A DNA stretch of 64,000 nt from Cylicocyclus nassatus. Lineage: Eukaryota; Nematoda; Chromadorea; Rhabditida; Strongylidae. Shown one piece after another: positions 23,562 through 35,778 of the stretch. The notes under the pieces were generated by a model, which was not told the DNA's origin, made no database searches, and worked only from the letters and a program-made list of their open reading frames with translations. The position numbers and the translations under genes are program-made. The stretch covers positions 81,733,322 through 81,797,321 of the forward strand of contig CATQJL010000223.1 in assembly GCA_958299035.1 (NCBI GenBank), read 5' to 3'. The number at the start of each line of letters is the position of its first letter. The stretch's first letter is position 1.

Positions 23562-26500
23562 ATGGTTAAGTTATGGATTACAATTTATATTCTTCAGAGC
23601 AACGCTTTATTTTCTTTTTTAAATCAAACTAAATGGAGCAAAACTTATTCTAATAAACATCCTTTCACATCTTTTGTTTATTCTATTCCAAGCAATATTA
23701 CGCCAAAAAATTCTGCTTCTTTATTTGTGACAAGTTTGATTCTACAGCATTGTATTCAAACACTCAATATAGTTAGAATGTCTGGTTTTGGCAAAACATA
23801 GCGGAATAATTATCAAATATTTGCAGATTTATAGAGTAGCTTCTTCTTTATAATCGTCTCAAGCTGTTGACATCTAGCTTTTTTTCAGTTTTACCGGATG
23901 ACCTGTCCACTTCGTTATACTAATTTATGCCTATTTATGCGTATTCCGCTTTTGACAAAAAGTCATTGGCAAAAGTTTATTTACTCTATTCAGTTGGTGA
24001 GGGTTCGCCGATTTTTTGGATCCTCATCATCCCATTCATTCAGGCATGGACCATATGCCTTAGCTCGTTCATTATTGTTGTTGCTGGTATCACAATCTGT
24101 AAAATGCCTCCAGTGTATTATTGCGTCTATTTGACTGGATGTATTGACTATTTTTATTTGATCTACTGGAATCGGGCCTTCAAAGAAGTGGAGTATTACA
24201 AACGTTTGAAGAAGAGTTCAGCTGGCGTTGGCACGTTGAGGAATGCAAAGAAAGTGTTTTTAAGGAGGGTGAGTGCCGCGTCGCTGTAATTTGAATCGGA
24301 ATTATCTGAAAAACGGCATTCTTTATTGTTGATATTCCAAAGAACTTTTACGTTACAGAATGTCTCCCTAGCCATTGGAACTATATTTTCGATCACGATA
24401 CTAGCGTTATGCACCGTTGATGCTGTCGGTTTTGTCGACTTACTTCCGCGAAAGTCCATACCACTTCCACTATGCTGTATATATCTCTTCGCATTGTTTC
24501 TGGTACTGGCTTTTGTGCCAGCTGCGAATAGCACGGCTTTTTGTTACATAGAAAGTGTGGCAGCCGAATTCGAAATGATTGATCATGACTTTGCGCATGA
24601 CGTCAACAAATACCAGGTAGGTGACTTGATTCAGTTTTTTGTCATAGTGTGTTTGCGCTAAACACGACATGATATGGAATCAGAGAGTATATGAAGCGAA
24701 TAATCCTTTAACTTTGCGAAATTCGAGGATTCGATTTGATCTTTTTACACCTTTCTCAAGAACTCTTTCTCAGACAATCGCCGGGGGCAGGCGAACGCAA
24801 ACTCGCGCTTTCTTGCAGGCGGTTAGCAGAATTTTTGAAGCGTGGCTAAATCTTCAGCTAGCGGCACTTCTTTACTGTTGCATGTTCTGCCAGCAGGAAG
24901 CAGTACAGAATTTGAGCGATTGTCAAACAATTTTTTTGAGCGAGCGCTTTGACTCGTGTTAGCATCATGCGCATGCCGGTAGATAACACTCCATATGGCA
25001 GTGGTGTCATCGTTGAGTTTAATTACCCAAAATTGGGGTACTTTCTCCCAGCGAAAAGTATTTACGGGCTGTGCGATCCTTCACAAAGGACCGTGCGGCT
25101 CCCAACAATTTCGCATATTCTCGCGGAAAGTCCACGAAAATGCGGCCATTGTGCCGCAACTAATCTATGAAAAAGCCGCGATGGTTCTCTGAGCGTTTGC
25201 TTAGAAAGTGGCCAACATCTTTCCGGATATCTGCAAGAGGACCGCAAGAAATCAGCGAACTATTTTGCGCTCGCTTGCCTATAATTCGCAGGTCGCCTAC
25301 CCCCGGCGATTCTCTGAGTCCTTTCTCTCAAAGGAAGCGTCCACCCGAAATCATGCTAGTCAGATAATTAAACAGGCCCTAGGAGTTGACCATCTGCGTT
25401 GGTCCGGTTTCCTAACGTTGCTTTTGAAAGGTAAAAATGAACCTGCATCCGAGAACGTTTTTCCGCCACGCCTCCTTTTTTCTGCCCCGGCGATACAGGA
25501 ACGATTCCCTAACGCGTTTTGACGTGGCAAGCACAGGCAAAACGCTCACTTTACGACTGTATCCCTGGACCTACGACGGCGATAGTGCCGGGCCACTTGT
25601 ACGCCTGTCAATAGGGTTTCAGTAAGAATTTTTCGAATTTTTCACGTAATATGCACTCATATTAAAAAATCAGGGACATGGACGGGTTTATAAATGAAAT
25701 AAACGACAAATCTGAGTGGATGCTGACTTCAAGTACTGGGGACTGCTCAACCCTGGAATAGATGATAAGAGGCCGAAACGCCTTCTCACCGTCTAATTCA
25801 CAAACTTATAAAGAAATTTCGATGCTCTCTGCGGATATTTATCAAATGGGCGCACTCTAGTCGAAACCTAAACCCACTGTCCACCAGTCGCTCCCCTTCA
25901 TTTTCATTTCGTTCATCATCCATTTCTCCAATCTTATTCCCTACCTGAGGAACAGATTAGAGGAGAAAGGTAAGATAATGAACTTGAACGTGTTGGTAAC
26001 GAAAAATCTGCTTGTTGTTTCGCTTGGGGGCACAATCGAGGTGAGCATGCCATCGCAAACAAATTTCTGAAAGTTCAAAAAGTATAGACGAAAGAGTACG
26101 AAATCTTCTTGTGCTTGTACTAAAACTTCTAAGATTCACAAAACATTAAGGAAAAAATCTGAATATACGTGAGCGAAGTGTCGGGTCCAGCTCAGCTGGT
26201 AGAGGCCCAAGTTCATGTACACACAAGTTTGGTGTCATATAATTGCGTTTCGGCTTCAAACAAGGCCTTTGTATGTTTGATTCGCAATTTTGACGCATAT
26301 GTGACGTCTTTCAGAGCATGTATATGTAGCAGTATTTGACTTGTTCAAACCGGTGAGGATGTCTAGATAGACAATTTTTAACATAGGCTTTGATTCCGTT
26401 GCATTTCTCTGCGTTTTCTGTGTTCCAACCGAACCACACAAGAACGACATCTCCTTTGCTTTATCTCTCAAGAACGATATCCAGCTTGACCTGGTTCTAG

Positions 26501-29500
26501 GGTTCTTGACTTTTATTTGCACACGTCTTTCCATTCAGTTAAGATAGTTATCAAATTTTTCAGCTTCCTGTGGTGAGACATTATATTCGAGGACATGGTC
26601 AACTACTGAAAATGTTTGATGTCGTCAAACATCCTTTGAGGTTTGTATTACGTGCTATTGCTATAAAGGGACAAAGGGACAAGACGCAATAGCATTAGCG
26701 CTTACTAGTAGCTGAGCGGAAAGACAAAATAGAGGAGGAAAAAGGTTTTGGAGAATTTCTAAAAATGTTTGAGGTGCATAGCTAATGCCGCAGCCTTCTA
26801 TAAGGAGTGATTTGACGATAGATACCACGTTATGTTAGTTTAACAAAGAAAGTGGTAGAGATCGATCGCTATTTTTTCGCAGCTGCGGTAGCGTTTAGCT
26901 AGACTTTTTCACACAGAAGCTATAGGTTAACCAAAGTGCAAACCCCATAGCCTATTCTGGCATTCTTTGAAAAAGAAAAATAATATACACCAGATCTTGC
27001 ATTTTCAGCGCCAGTTACTTTTAATGATGATCATGTCCCTTAATGAGAGTAGTGAGAAAAAAATGCTATCGAGATAATCTATCTTGTAATGGTCTTGAGT
27101 TCAACAAAAAGCATCTAGAGGAGTTGAAGTGCCCGAAATTCAATTTTCCTAGAATGCTGGAGACAGCGAGATTCTGATGAGTTTTGCAGGGAGGATCCAT
27201 TATTGTGTGAGGAGCCAGCTAGAACCACATTTCTCTGTGAACCACATATCGGTTTTCTTAACTCCTGAAATAATTTTTATCCTGCCTATTTCCGTAACTC
27301 ACTCTCATGTTCCCTTTTCCAAGCGTCGTTTCCTCCCCAATTTGAATGCTTTTGAGTTTCGAGGGATCCTTGAGCAACATGTTTCTAGGAAGTTCCGATG
27401 ATTTCTCGCAATAACTCAACCTTCATGCACACGACTAATTTATTTTGAAAGACTTTTACAGGTTTGCGTATATCTCAAAGCTCTAGAAGTTCACGAACTT
27501 TTCGTTTGCTGTCATTCGCTCTGATGCTAGGGGCCCACTTGACCATTCTCTGCTGCAAGTAGTGTAAGCCCACAATAACTATGCTTCTCTAAGCGGCCAT
27601 CTCCTTCAATTGTTCCCCTAAGGGTGCCTTTATACAGCAGCGGCAGCAGCCGCCAGCAGCCCGAAGCCGCCGCTGGCCGTTGTTCGTAGGAGCAAAAAAG
27701 TTATCACATTCTTACTATTGTGAGTACACCCATCTAAGCCTTCTCATTTCCCACGCTTCTTCCTTTCTGTTGCCTCCAGTATACAGTTCGATCTCATATA
27801 TCGTACTTGTGTCCATTGTTGTTGTTATCTTGCTAGACTGGTTATCTATCGGTGCTCAACTTCTCTCTTGTCGTTGGAACATAGTTTGCTAAAGTTTTTC
27901 GCGGTGTGATTTCCTCTGACTTTGGATGCGTCCAGTTTCTGTAGGTGTGTTAATTGTTTACCTTTTAAGTAATGCTGCTTAAATCCTTTTTTGGTTAACG
28001 GTTTATCTTGAATATCTTTGTAATGTGTAAGAGTCGAACTGCACAGTAGCAGCACTAAGAAGAAGAAAAGCGTGGGAGATGGAGAGCGTAGGTGGGTGCA
28101 CCAAAATATTAGGAAACTGCTGATTTTTCCCTTCTGTAAACAAAAGCTACCAGCGCGCCTACGGGCTGCTGGCGGCGCTGCCAGCGTATCTGAAGGCACC
28201 ATAGCTCACCCAAACTTAACAGAATCGTGTTGGTGATCTCCCGAATGGATGTTGAAATATAACAGCTTTAAGAAACCGCAGATCCGACATAATATCGAAT
28301 CATTTTTATAGCTCGCCCCCATTACCTAAAAAAGTGAGCCCAAATTCGTATTCGTAAGACTTTCTCAGCTTGCAACGGCATGCACTGTTTGCACCATGAC
28401 AGTAAGCTTCAAGATACGAGGAATTTCGAGAGGCAGAAACTGATTTTAGCACTTGTACCTCCACATGGTATCTATGAATGTAGCTTTTTGCCAAGAAACA
28501 CAATATAGTGGGTAAAGCTTCTTTTCGAGGATATGTCTTGATGTTTTGAGTTTAGCGGGATTAAGAGTTAGCTTCGAATTAGCCGGCTTAAGCCTGTATT
28601 TAGCAATTTGCATCACTCACACAAAGCTATTTACTGGTAAAATTCCTATAGTGGAGCCTACTATTGAGATTTCGTTCAGAAGTTCTTAAGAAAGGACGCT
28701 TACAAGGGGATGATACTTGGTGACCGCGACCATTCGTAATGATGCACATATCAATGCGGATTTCAAATCTGTTTTCAATCTGCCAAACGACTGTTTGAAA
28801 AAAGTTATGAAGGTTTTGTTCATATGAATTTGCACTGTTTTAGAGTTCCTTCATACTACGCCGCAGGACGCGGCATGCGCGGCGTGCGCCGCAGGAATCG
28901 CTCTGAAAATATACGTTTACTGCAACGCCTTTTCGCTGGTTATGTTTGTATGAACGTGAACGTGCAGGAGATATAGAGATACATACATAACCAGCGAAAA
29001 GCCTTTGCAGTGAACGTACAGGGTGTTTGAAAAGTTCGTGGCCTAAAGTACTTCCAATTCGAATTTTGACGCGTTTTTTGTTTTATTGTGCTCATCAGAC
29101 CTAAATATCATTATTTCTGTAAAAATTGGGTGTTTTTGCGGTTTCTTTGATTTTTTTTATTAGATTGAAACACATCAGAATAGCTTTCCAAACCCCTTTC
29201 CTCAAAACGCTTGTCACAAAAAAGGAAACATAATTCTCAGAAAACTTAGTACCTTACATAATTCTCAGAAAACTTAGTACGTATACCTTCTAAAAGCTCT
29301 TTCTTCAAGGTTTCTTAAATGTGCTCTCACTTTCGCAGAAGTAAGTTCGTTCAAAGAATATCGTACCTCGAAAGCCAATCGATCCACTTTCAGGATTTTT
29401 TCGTCAAAAAAGTCCAGCACCGAAATTTTTACATCTTATCTTAAAAACCTTTGCAAGCGTGTGAAATTTTCGAAAACGAATACAAGAAGGCCAGAGAGTT

Positions 29501-32500
29501 GTGCTACAAATACATGTTGAAAAAAGACTTCCAAATTTTTTCAAACTGAAAATTTTTTAGCGCAAACGGGGTGCCGCGCCTGTATGCTGTGATTCAGCGC
29601 ATAGAAAAATCTTCTTTAGCAAGCTACTGAAGAACTTTTGTTATATAAAGAAAGTGTAAATCTAGGACTATTTGCAGTAAAAAACCAAAAGCTGTTTTCC
29701 TTTTCCGGCGTTGAAAAAAAAAGAACAACTCAGATAACGCACTCTCCAAGGAAGCTGAAAAAATTGTTTACTTCCAAATTTTTTAGGGTATTTTAAGGCA
29801 AAAAATATTTTTCTTTGTTGATTCAGTGGTTTCAAGGTTTGGAGAAGACATATAGCAAAAATCGAGTTAGCGTTCGCAGTTGGAGTGCTTAAGGACACGA
29901 ACTTTTCAAACACCCTGTATATTTTCAGAGCGATTCCAGCGGCGTACGCCACGCACGGCGCGTCCTGCGCGTAGTATGAAGGAACCCTTATAGCAAAATC
30001 ATAAGCATCGCTCAAATTTCTTGTTTCGCTCCTCGGAAGAACATCTGAAGAAGAGCGCAATTACTCAAAATCGGATAACCTGTTTCAGTTGCGTTTATCC
30101 TCGAAAAACTCATATATCAATTATTCTGACTATACTTTGGTGTGCAAAATGGTGCGAAAAGAAACTCATAACTTTTTCAAACAACCGCTTAGCAGATAAC
30201 GACAGATCTATGATCGACGTTGCAAAACTCATTCAGTGATATGCATATCCTCGATACTAGAGCCACGTACTCTGGTAACCTTCACTTTGAGGGCTCTGGG
30301 GGACCACAACCTTCACCTGGAAAAAAAACAAAAGTCATCCGGGGTTTCTCCCCGAATGTTATTATCCTGACTATATCGGAACGAATGTTAATGAAGCAAA
30401 TATAGGGAATAATATCTCTAGCTTATCTCAGCGAAACCGAGAATTTGGGTTTTCTAGCCTTTTTTACTTTAAAAAAAGGTTCCTGTGGAATCTTCGCCAG
30501 AATTCAAAACAAAATTTCTCAATTACATTTGACCAAAACAGAGTCAGAAGTTTAGGAAAGCTATTGGAGTTGAATAAAAACGAGAAACTGCGCTTAAAGG
30601 CACCGTCCACCCTAAGTTGAGGATGTTGAGCTTTTGGCAGCATATAATAGTAGGGCCCCCTATCAATCCACTGCCCAAGTCGCGGCGCAAAATGCCGCTT
30701 CGAAAGCGAGAAAATCGCTTCGGAATAGCGAAGATGCACGAGGACCCCCATCCATGCCCGCCCTCCCCCATCCATGCCCGCCCATTTGTGCGCGCCCATC
30801 CAATCACAGTTCCGGAAAGCCGGCCTGTGGGTTCTTCGGAGCGGGGATTGTCGGGGTTTTCGCGCATTCTCGACTTCATATTCGGAATCAGGGACGTGAG
30901 AAGGCCCTGAAACGACAAAAACGTGGAAGTCGAAAATCTGGGTGGACGGTGCCTATAAAATCTTGCGCAGAGAGTCGCGCATGAAAACGCTGGTCTATCT
31001 CGTTAATGAGTGATTTTTGAAGATTGAGACATTGTCAGTTCTCCTCGCCGTGTCATGGCGATCAGAATGATATATAATGTTGCGGAGTTTCGTTGAGACC
31101 CCGACGAGATCTACTACAAGAGCCAAATGCCCCGTCGGCTCTGGTCTATCTCCACTGCTCGTCTGCGTCTCCGCACGCTGCGCGCTACCTCGCTACCCCA
31201 AACGCGGGGCGCGGGGCATTTGGCTCTGGTACCCTTTTTTTGGCTGTTTCGAACCCAATTTTAGCAAGCTATATATCATTTTAGAGCTCTTGATTTCTAC
31301 TTTTACGCTGACAACGTCCCACTTTGATTTGATCGAGTAATCCGGCAAAAACCTTGTTTTCGAAAATCTCTTGTTTTTCTCCTAATTTACCTCTTTTCAC
31401 GCTGTTATTTCGTGCATTCTATAGACTTTGCTTCTGTTCATAATGCAAACGACCGCCCAGCCCTTACCTCTTCGATTATGGCGGAATTTTTTGCGAAAAA
31501 CCGTAAAAAGTGTGCTTTTCTTTACCTTGTTCTGTCTCAGTGCTTTCGCATCGATTTTTTCCAGCTTGGGCGATGATTGCTCAGAACAATAAGCGCAACA
31601 ATCCAGACAACGTCCCAGAAAACAGGAAGTCAATGCGGGGGTAAAAATTCAAAGGACGCATCAAAAATCAAAACCCCGTGTTGCGAACTGATGGTCCTGG
31701 AGCGAAAACTTGCACTTTGAAAAGCCGCCAAATGAAAGATTTCAGACCTCTTTGCGGCGTTTTTATGGTTTTCAGCAGTTTTTTTGCTATTTATATCTGT
31801 ATTACGTCACATTCTCTTCTCTCATATTCTTTAAACAACCTTCACTGTTTATGACGTCAGATGTTCAAACAACCTTCACTTTTGACGCCCTGTCTCTAGA
31901 CTATCGAAGGTATGGTGATATGTGTGTCACTGAGAAAAAAACCCCTCAGAAATTTGTTGAGATTGTTATCAAAACGCGTTAACTGGTGTTGTGTTGATGA
32001 ATGATACTGCAACAGAAAAAAATACATAACATTTTAAGACTGTAATCAACGTAGCAGTTGATCATATATCAGAAAAAGATGTCGCACTACAGTCTTTCGT
32101 AATACTGAGATGACACGGTTTGTAAAAAAAAATCTCAAGCAAAGATAGCCCGCTAAGTTTTTTCATTGTGTGTTCTCTATTTGAATATGATATCCATTGT
32201 GTCGGTTCAGAATTTCGTAGAGCTTTTACAAAAAAATGACAAGATTCTATCAAAATCTTTCATTAGTAGTTGCGCATAGTCTTCTGCTATCTTGCCATCA
32301 GATTTCGAATTCTTCCAAACCAACGCGTCTAATTCCAAAAAAAGTCGTCTAACTAACAGTTGAGATCTTTCGAAGAATTGGAGCATATGTCGCTTCGGAC
32401 TTAGGATATGGAACAGATGATGATCTATTAGAGCGACATTGGAAATAAATGTACCTCTCTGTCAAGTTTTGCAACAATTTTGACGAAGTTTGCCGTATAG

Positions 32501-33223
32501 GATCATAATTTTGCAGAAAGCTCATTAGACCTGTCTGCTGGGGCTTTTTTGAATTAGGGATTTGGTTTAGACGGTACAGATAGATTGCATATATTATCTT
32601 TTCGTGCCGAACATTCTGCCTGTCCCACGAAAGCGTTGTTCAGAAACATTCTGAATAACTCTTCGTTTCTCAACTCCAGCCACTTCATTTGTCTTATATT
32701 GGCTTGCAAACACCATCTTCCATGATAGGCAACACAGTCGTGCAAAAAACTTAATTTCTCAAGAGAAGGGCAGGTGGCGACTGCTTTTTTGTTTTTTGAG
32801 AGTTTCGTCTTCAAGGGTGAAAAATTCAAGTACATTAGTTTTCATCGATAAATAAGTTCATTCCAAAGAGCATGATCAGCTTTTTTCAATGGCATGCGCG
32901 GCCCCCCCCCCCGAGAATGGGTCGTGAAACTTTGAAAGTTACTTAAATGTGTTATAAAAATGTGCAGAGGACTTGTTTTTACTTGTAAACAATTAAAATA
33001 ATTTTTAAAAATTTTTAAAAATTCAAATTAGCTTTGTAAAAAAATTTTTTTCGGGGGCGTGGCGAGAGCCACGCCCCCTTTTTTGGAATTTTGAGGTCAG
33101 GGGCCCGGAAAAATTTTGGGAATCATCCCAAAAAAATTTTCGGAGTGCGTGGCTAACGCCACGCCCCTTCATTAGAAAGTTTTTTTTGTCCCCCCCCTCC
33201 GAGTCGAAATCCCGGGTACGCCA

Positions 33224-33258
<35 letters not shown>

Positions 33259-35737
33259 AATTTGTTACGTGTCCATAAAGGTGGATGGGCGTATTTGGGC
33301 TAAAGATTCATGACAAAGACGGTCACGCACATGAGATGAGCGAATGCGAGACTGGTGCGCGTGAAACACATGAAACAAGTGTTTCCGCCGTGTCTTGAAG
33401 CACGTATAATTTTATTTAGCTGAAACCAAGTGCACTAATACCTCCAAATTATCGCTCGATTGAAAAGCATGAAAGATTTTTAATGATATCCTAACAATGC
33501 GAATTTTTGCAATGAACTACATGACTTTTGGCCCGGTGACGCTCATGATGCGAAAGACAGACCTGGATTAAGCGCTAAAAGACAAGTCGATTTGGTGTAC
33601 ATTTCTGGTAGGGATTGGATGGTTTGATTAAGTATCCCTTCTTCTGTGATACCAGCCATGCAAATAAACGTGAGAGTGTTTCAATATTTTGTCTCAGGCT
33701 GTTTTGGATTTTTTTTTACTTATCAGACTATGCCGCTGGAATGAAAATTTTCAAGTAATGCTCGAAGAGCTCCATACCAGTATGCTGTGCACTGCATATG
33801 ACGATGTACAGTCATAACTATATTTTCAGTGTGTGGTATTCTTCGCATGTCCTGCTCAATTTCTTTACGTCGTATAAAGTATTCTGTTTCCTATATGCCA
33901 GTGACTACAACCTTGAGCATATTCTTCTTCTGTGGAAACCTGCAGTCCTGAGCTTTCTTTTAGTATTTGCAATGGTTCAAACCTTATTCATGTTTTATTC
34001 TGCTCTAATTCTTCGGAAACAGTTATTGGGTATCCGCTGTGGAATGTTGAAAGTTATCATATCGGAGCGACTGCCGCATGAGCAGGTAGAAATACAGTAA
34101 TGCAGTGATAGCTTTCTGTTATCGAAATTGAGTAAGTACTTTGAACATTTGTCACGGCACTGCACATGTTTCAAGTGATGGTTCATGCAAGAACACTAAT
34201 CAATGAGAGAAGAACCGTTCCATTTGTCAGGTTCACTTTTGATAAAATCATTCTCAAATTCTGTAATCATTTCTACACAATGCATCTGAAAAGAAGTAAG
34301 AAATGTTCTGAATTTTTTGATATCTTTCAATCTCTCTCTCGAATAGAGGCACCGGAGTGCCCCCATGTAAGAGATAATGCCAAAATACATTCTCAAAAGA
34401 TTATAGAAGTATAGAAGAGAAGCACAAGTAAGTGCTGAGAAGAAAGTCAGAGAAAATTGGATGTCTAAGTGTACTCACGAGATTGCCGCGAACTTATTGG
34501 TCATTTGTGCATTTGCGGCATCAATTATGCTCATGGGCAGAATCTGCTAAGTCTCTTCTAAACAAAATTAAGTCCGCGATGCACTTCTCTCAAAAGTTTC
34601 TGCAAAGGGAGGAACAAATAACGTATCGAGGCCTTGTTTGCGATGAACCGCAGAGTGGAGTGTTTATCAAAAATCTCAATATTTCGTTGACTCTTTTGTA
34701 TCAAAAACCGCTTAGCACATTGAATAAACCATTGCAACTTTGAAACCTTTTCATCGACTTGAAAGAAAGAAGAATATTTTGAAGAAAAGACGGTCGGCCG
34801 TTGGGATCATTGGGGGATTGATTATACGAAACTAGAAAATGCAGCTTGTCCAACTCTTGCTCCTGTTCAAGATGTTTGTAGTGAAGGGTACTCAAAACAG
34901 GATGGATAAACAACGAGAAACTAGATGTCCAAAACTTCAAGATATGAAGTATTCTTTTAAGCCGCCCCTCTCCAACTCCGCTCCTCTGCGTCAATGTATG
35001 CGACCCTCTTAGACAGAACGCAGTGCAGTGCAGTAAAGCTGTTTTAGTAGCACAGAACCGCTCTTCATGATCAGGGAAAAACTTTTTCTTTCAAACAAAG
35101 AAGGAGAAGAACAATGCGTTACAGGTTACTAAAAATATGGTTGACAGTTTTAAAGGAAATCGGAGACTATGGGGATAAAGAAATAACCATGTGCCGGCAA
35201 AGTCTCGAGTAAAGAAGACAGCAAAGTAAAAGTAAAACCGATCTGCTTGCTTTCAAGTTGCCCAACATTTGTACCAATACTACAAATAGTCCGGGGCAGA
35301 AAGCAGCGGTGAAATTCCACTACTCTTAATTTTTCGACTGCAGAGGGGTGCTTCCTGTGTGTGTAACCTATATCATGCATCAAATGCGAGACTGAAAACA
35401 CTCTTCGAATTGCTATGAAGTCAGACGTTATTTTGTCAAAAAGTTCTTTTTAGGTGTTTCCACTTCTGTCACTACATTTGTTCGACCTACATCAACAATT
35501 ACATGGGCTTTCATTCATTGGTTTGTGTTCATTCGATCGTCATCTTCTTACAGCGGTAAATTTGATGTCTGATACTTGGGATTTCATCCGCACCCACATA
35601 AGTGTTTTTCTGCATCTTACATATCATTTCGTAAGTATGTCACTTACAGTATCTTCTTCTTAATGGTCTTGCTGCCTTTTACGGCTATCATCACTGCAGT
35701 TGATTGTTGGTCAGTAATGGGCAATTTGGGCGACTAA
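23562..35737 (+). CDS. Gustatory-receptor-like 7-TM protein (GR/GUR, 7tm_7 type)
   Basis: Likely chemosensory or photosensory receptor, an inverted-topology 7-TM family that includes LITE-1 and GUR-3. Phased exons: 23562-23771 (uncertain first exon), 23889-23940, 23994-24268, 24359-24616, 26564-26640, 33830-34085, 35454-35566 and 35650-35737, giving 442 aa. A variant using donor 34029 plus a 95-nt exon at 34541-34635 (ESAKSLLNKIKSAMHF) gives 455 aa. LITE-1 and GUR-3 are about this size. Membrane segments seen in order: FWILIIPFIQAWTICLSSFI, then IVVAGI...YYCVYLTGCIDYF, SLAIGTIFSITILAL, PLPLCCIYLFALFLVLAFV, HVLLNFFTSYKVFCFLY, AVLSFLLVFAMVQTLFMFY and IIFFLMVLLPFTAIITAV. The near-C-terminal block LHGLSFIGLCSFDRHLL resembles the GR pattern (sF.a.Glf..dr.ll) just before TM7. 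The last donor, GTCTGA at 35567, is weak; the alternative donor GTAAGT at 35631 gives a different, shorter end. AATAAA at 35736 overlaps the stop. The large introns (24.6-26.6, 26.6-33.8 and 34.1-35.5 kb) are full of repeats. Family call is moderately firm; ligand is unknown. Confidence 0.68.
24950..25640. other. GC-rich, frame-rich intronic block of unknown nature
   Basis: Inside a receptor intron, base composition rises (CCGCGATGG, CCCCGGCGATTC) and overlapping plus-strand frames of 60-104 codons appear. They share no domain and the phases do not connect. A decayed repeat or transposon is the likeliest explanation. Confidence 0.35.
27622..28202. mobile_element. 580-bp foldback element with GCAGCGGC-rich arms
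   Basis: Left end GGTGCCTTTATACAGCAGCG with GCCGCCAGCAGCCC pairs with the right GGGCTGCTGGCGGCGCTGCC...AAGGCACC. Further inward, CCCACGCTTCTTCC pairs with GAAGAAAAGCGTGGG. It is non-coding; apparent frames on both strands come from the same arms. Confidence 0.8.
28690..28815. repeat. Dispersed repeat related to the foldback at 48090-48550
   Basis: The block ACTTGGTGACCGCGACCATT followed by AATCTGTTTTCAATCTGCC and GAAAAAAGTTATGAAGG is a diverged copy of sequence at 48092-48212 and, inverted, 48420-48545. Confidence 0.65.
28845..29985. mobile_element. Outer palindromic element interrupted by a Tc1-like MITE
   Basis: Left arm GTTCCTTCATACTACGCCGC...GAATCGCTCTGAAAATATACG pairs with right arm TATTTTCAGAGCGATTCCAG...GTAGTATGAAGGAAC. 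The left arm also contains a second hairpin (AACGCCTTTTCGCTGGTTATG with CATAACCAGCGAAAAGCCTT). The element at 29019-29917 sits within it, so this palindrome is older. Its GC-rich tips (GCGGCATGCGCGGCGTGCGC) differ in base use from the surroundings. Confidence 0.8.
29019..29917. mobile_element. Tc1/mariner-like MITE, CAGGGTGTTTGAAAAGTTCG ends, TA duplication
   Basis: The 23-bp terminal inverted repeat CAGGGTGTTTGAAAAGTTCG(TG..) is perfect at both ends and is flanked by TA on each side (29017-29018 and 29918-29919), the Tc1/mariner target duplication. The 899-bp interior has no transposase. A 33-bp direct duplication (CATAATTCTCAGAAAACTTA) lies near 29228-29280. Confidence 0.88.
30598..30954. 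mobile_element. MITE with AGGCACCGTCCACC ends (copy 2)
   Basis: AGGCACCGTCCACCC at the left is the exact inverse of GGGTGGACGGTGCCT at the right. Internal CGAGAAAATCGCTTCG links it to the copy at 22088-22544. Its interior holds a doubled CCCCATCCATGCCCGCCC motif. The overlapping 97-124 codon frames seen on both strands are non-coding products of the palindrome. Confidence 0.85.
31121..31227. repeat. Hairpin with AGAGCCAAATGCCCCG arms
   Basis: AGAGCCAAATGCCCCG is mirrored by CGGGGCATTTGGCTCT at the other end of a 107-bp GC-rich unit in an AT-rich receptor intron. It is probably a small foldback MITE. Confidence 0.75.
32895..33225. repeat. Short-palindrome repeat cluster (GGCGTGGC/GCCACGCC)
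   Basis: A run of C is followed by two related hairpin units, GGGCGTGGCGAGAGCCACGC and GCGTGGCTAACGCCACGC, each beside AAAAATTTT(C/G)GG sequence, and the block ends CCCGGGTACGCCACTG. This looks like a degenerate non-coding repeat family with two units about 90 bp apart. Confidence 0.6.
33224..33255. repeat. (AT)n microsatellite
   Basis: About 15 uninterrupted AT dinucleotides close the repeat cluster at its right side. Confidence 0.9.
34760..35010 (+). repeat. Degenerate single arm of the 14.7-kb foldback family
   Basis: GGGATCATTGGGGGATTGAT, TCTTGCTCCTGTTCAAGATG, TTCTTTTAAGCCGCCCCTC and CAATGTATGCGACCC follow in the same order as GGGATCATCAGGGATCATAC, CTCGCTCCTCTTCAACATG, TTCTTTTAAGCCGCGATCTC and AGTGCATGCGGCCC in the right arm at 15.2-15.43 kb. 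Only one arm is present, so it is a decayed or solo copy within a receptor intron. Confidence 0.7.
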
Positions 35738-35778
35738 TAAAATATTCCTGTTTATTAGATCTATGATGTTAGTTGTTT

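Noticed and set aside
23898..24134. Frame continuing through 23994 into a Ser/Leu-rich tail
   Set aside because: A 53-nt intron (23941-23993, GTATTC...TTCAG) moves the reading into the membrane-helix frame that matches the receptor family.
26190..26215. tRNA-like A box (AGCTCAGCTGGTAGAGG)
   Set aside because: No B box or cloverleaf follows at the right distance. At most a SINE or tRNA relic.
30464..30984. Several overlapping 97-124 codon frames on both strands
   Set aside because: They arise from the arms and GC-rich interior of the MITE at 30598-30954.
34432..34743. 103-codon frame read as a separate gene
   Set aside because: Starts at GTG, and only its centre (34541-34635) looks like a possible receptor exon.
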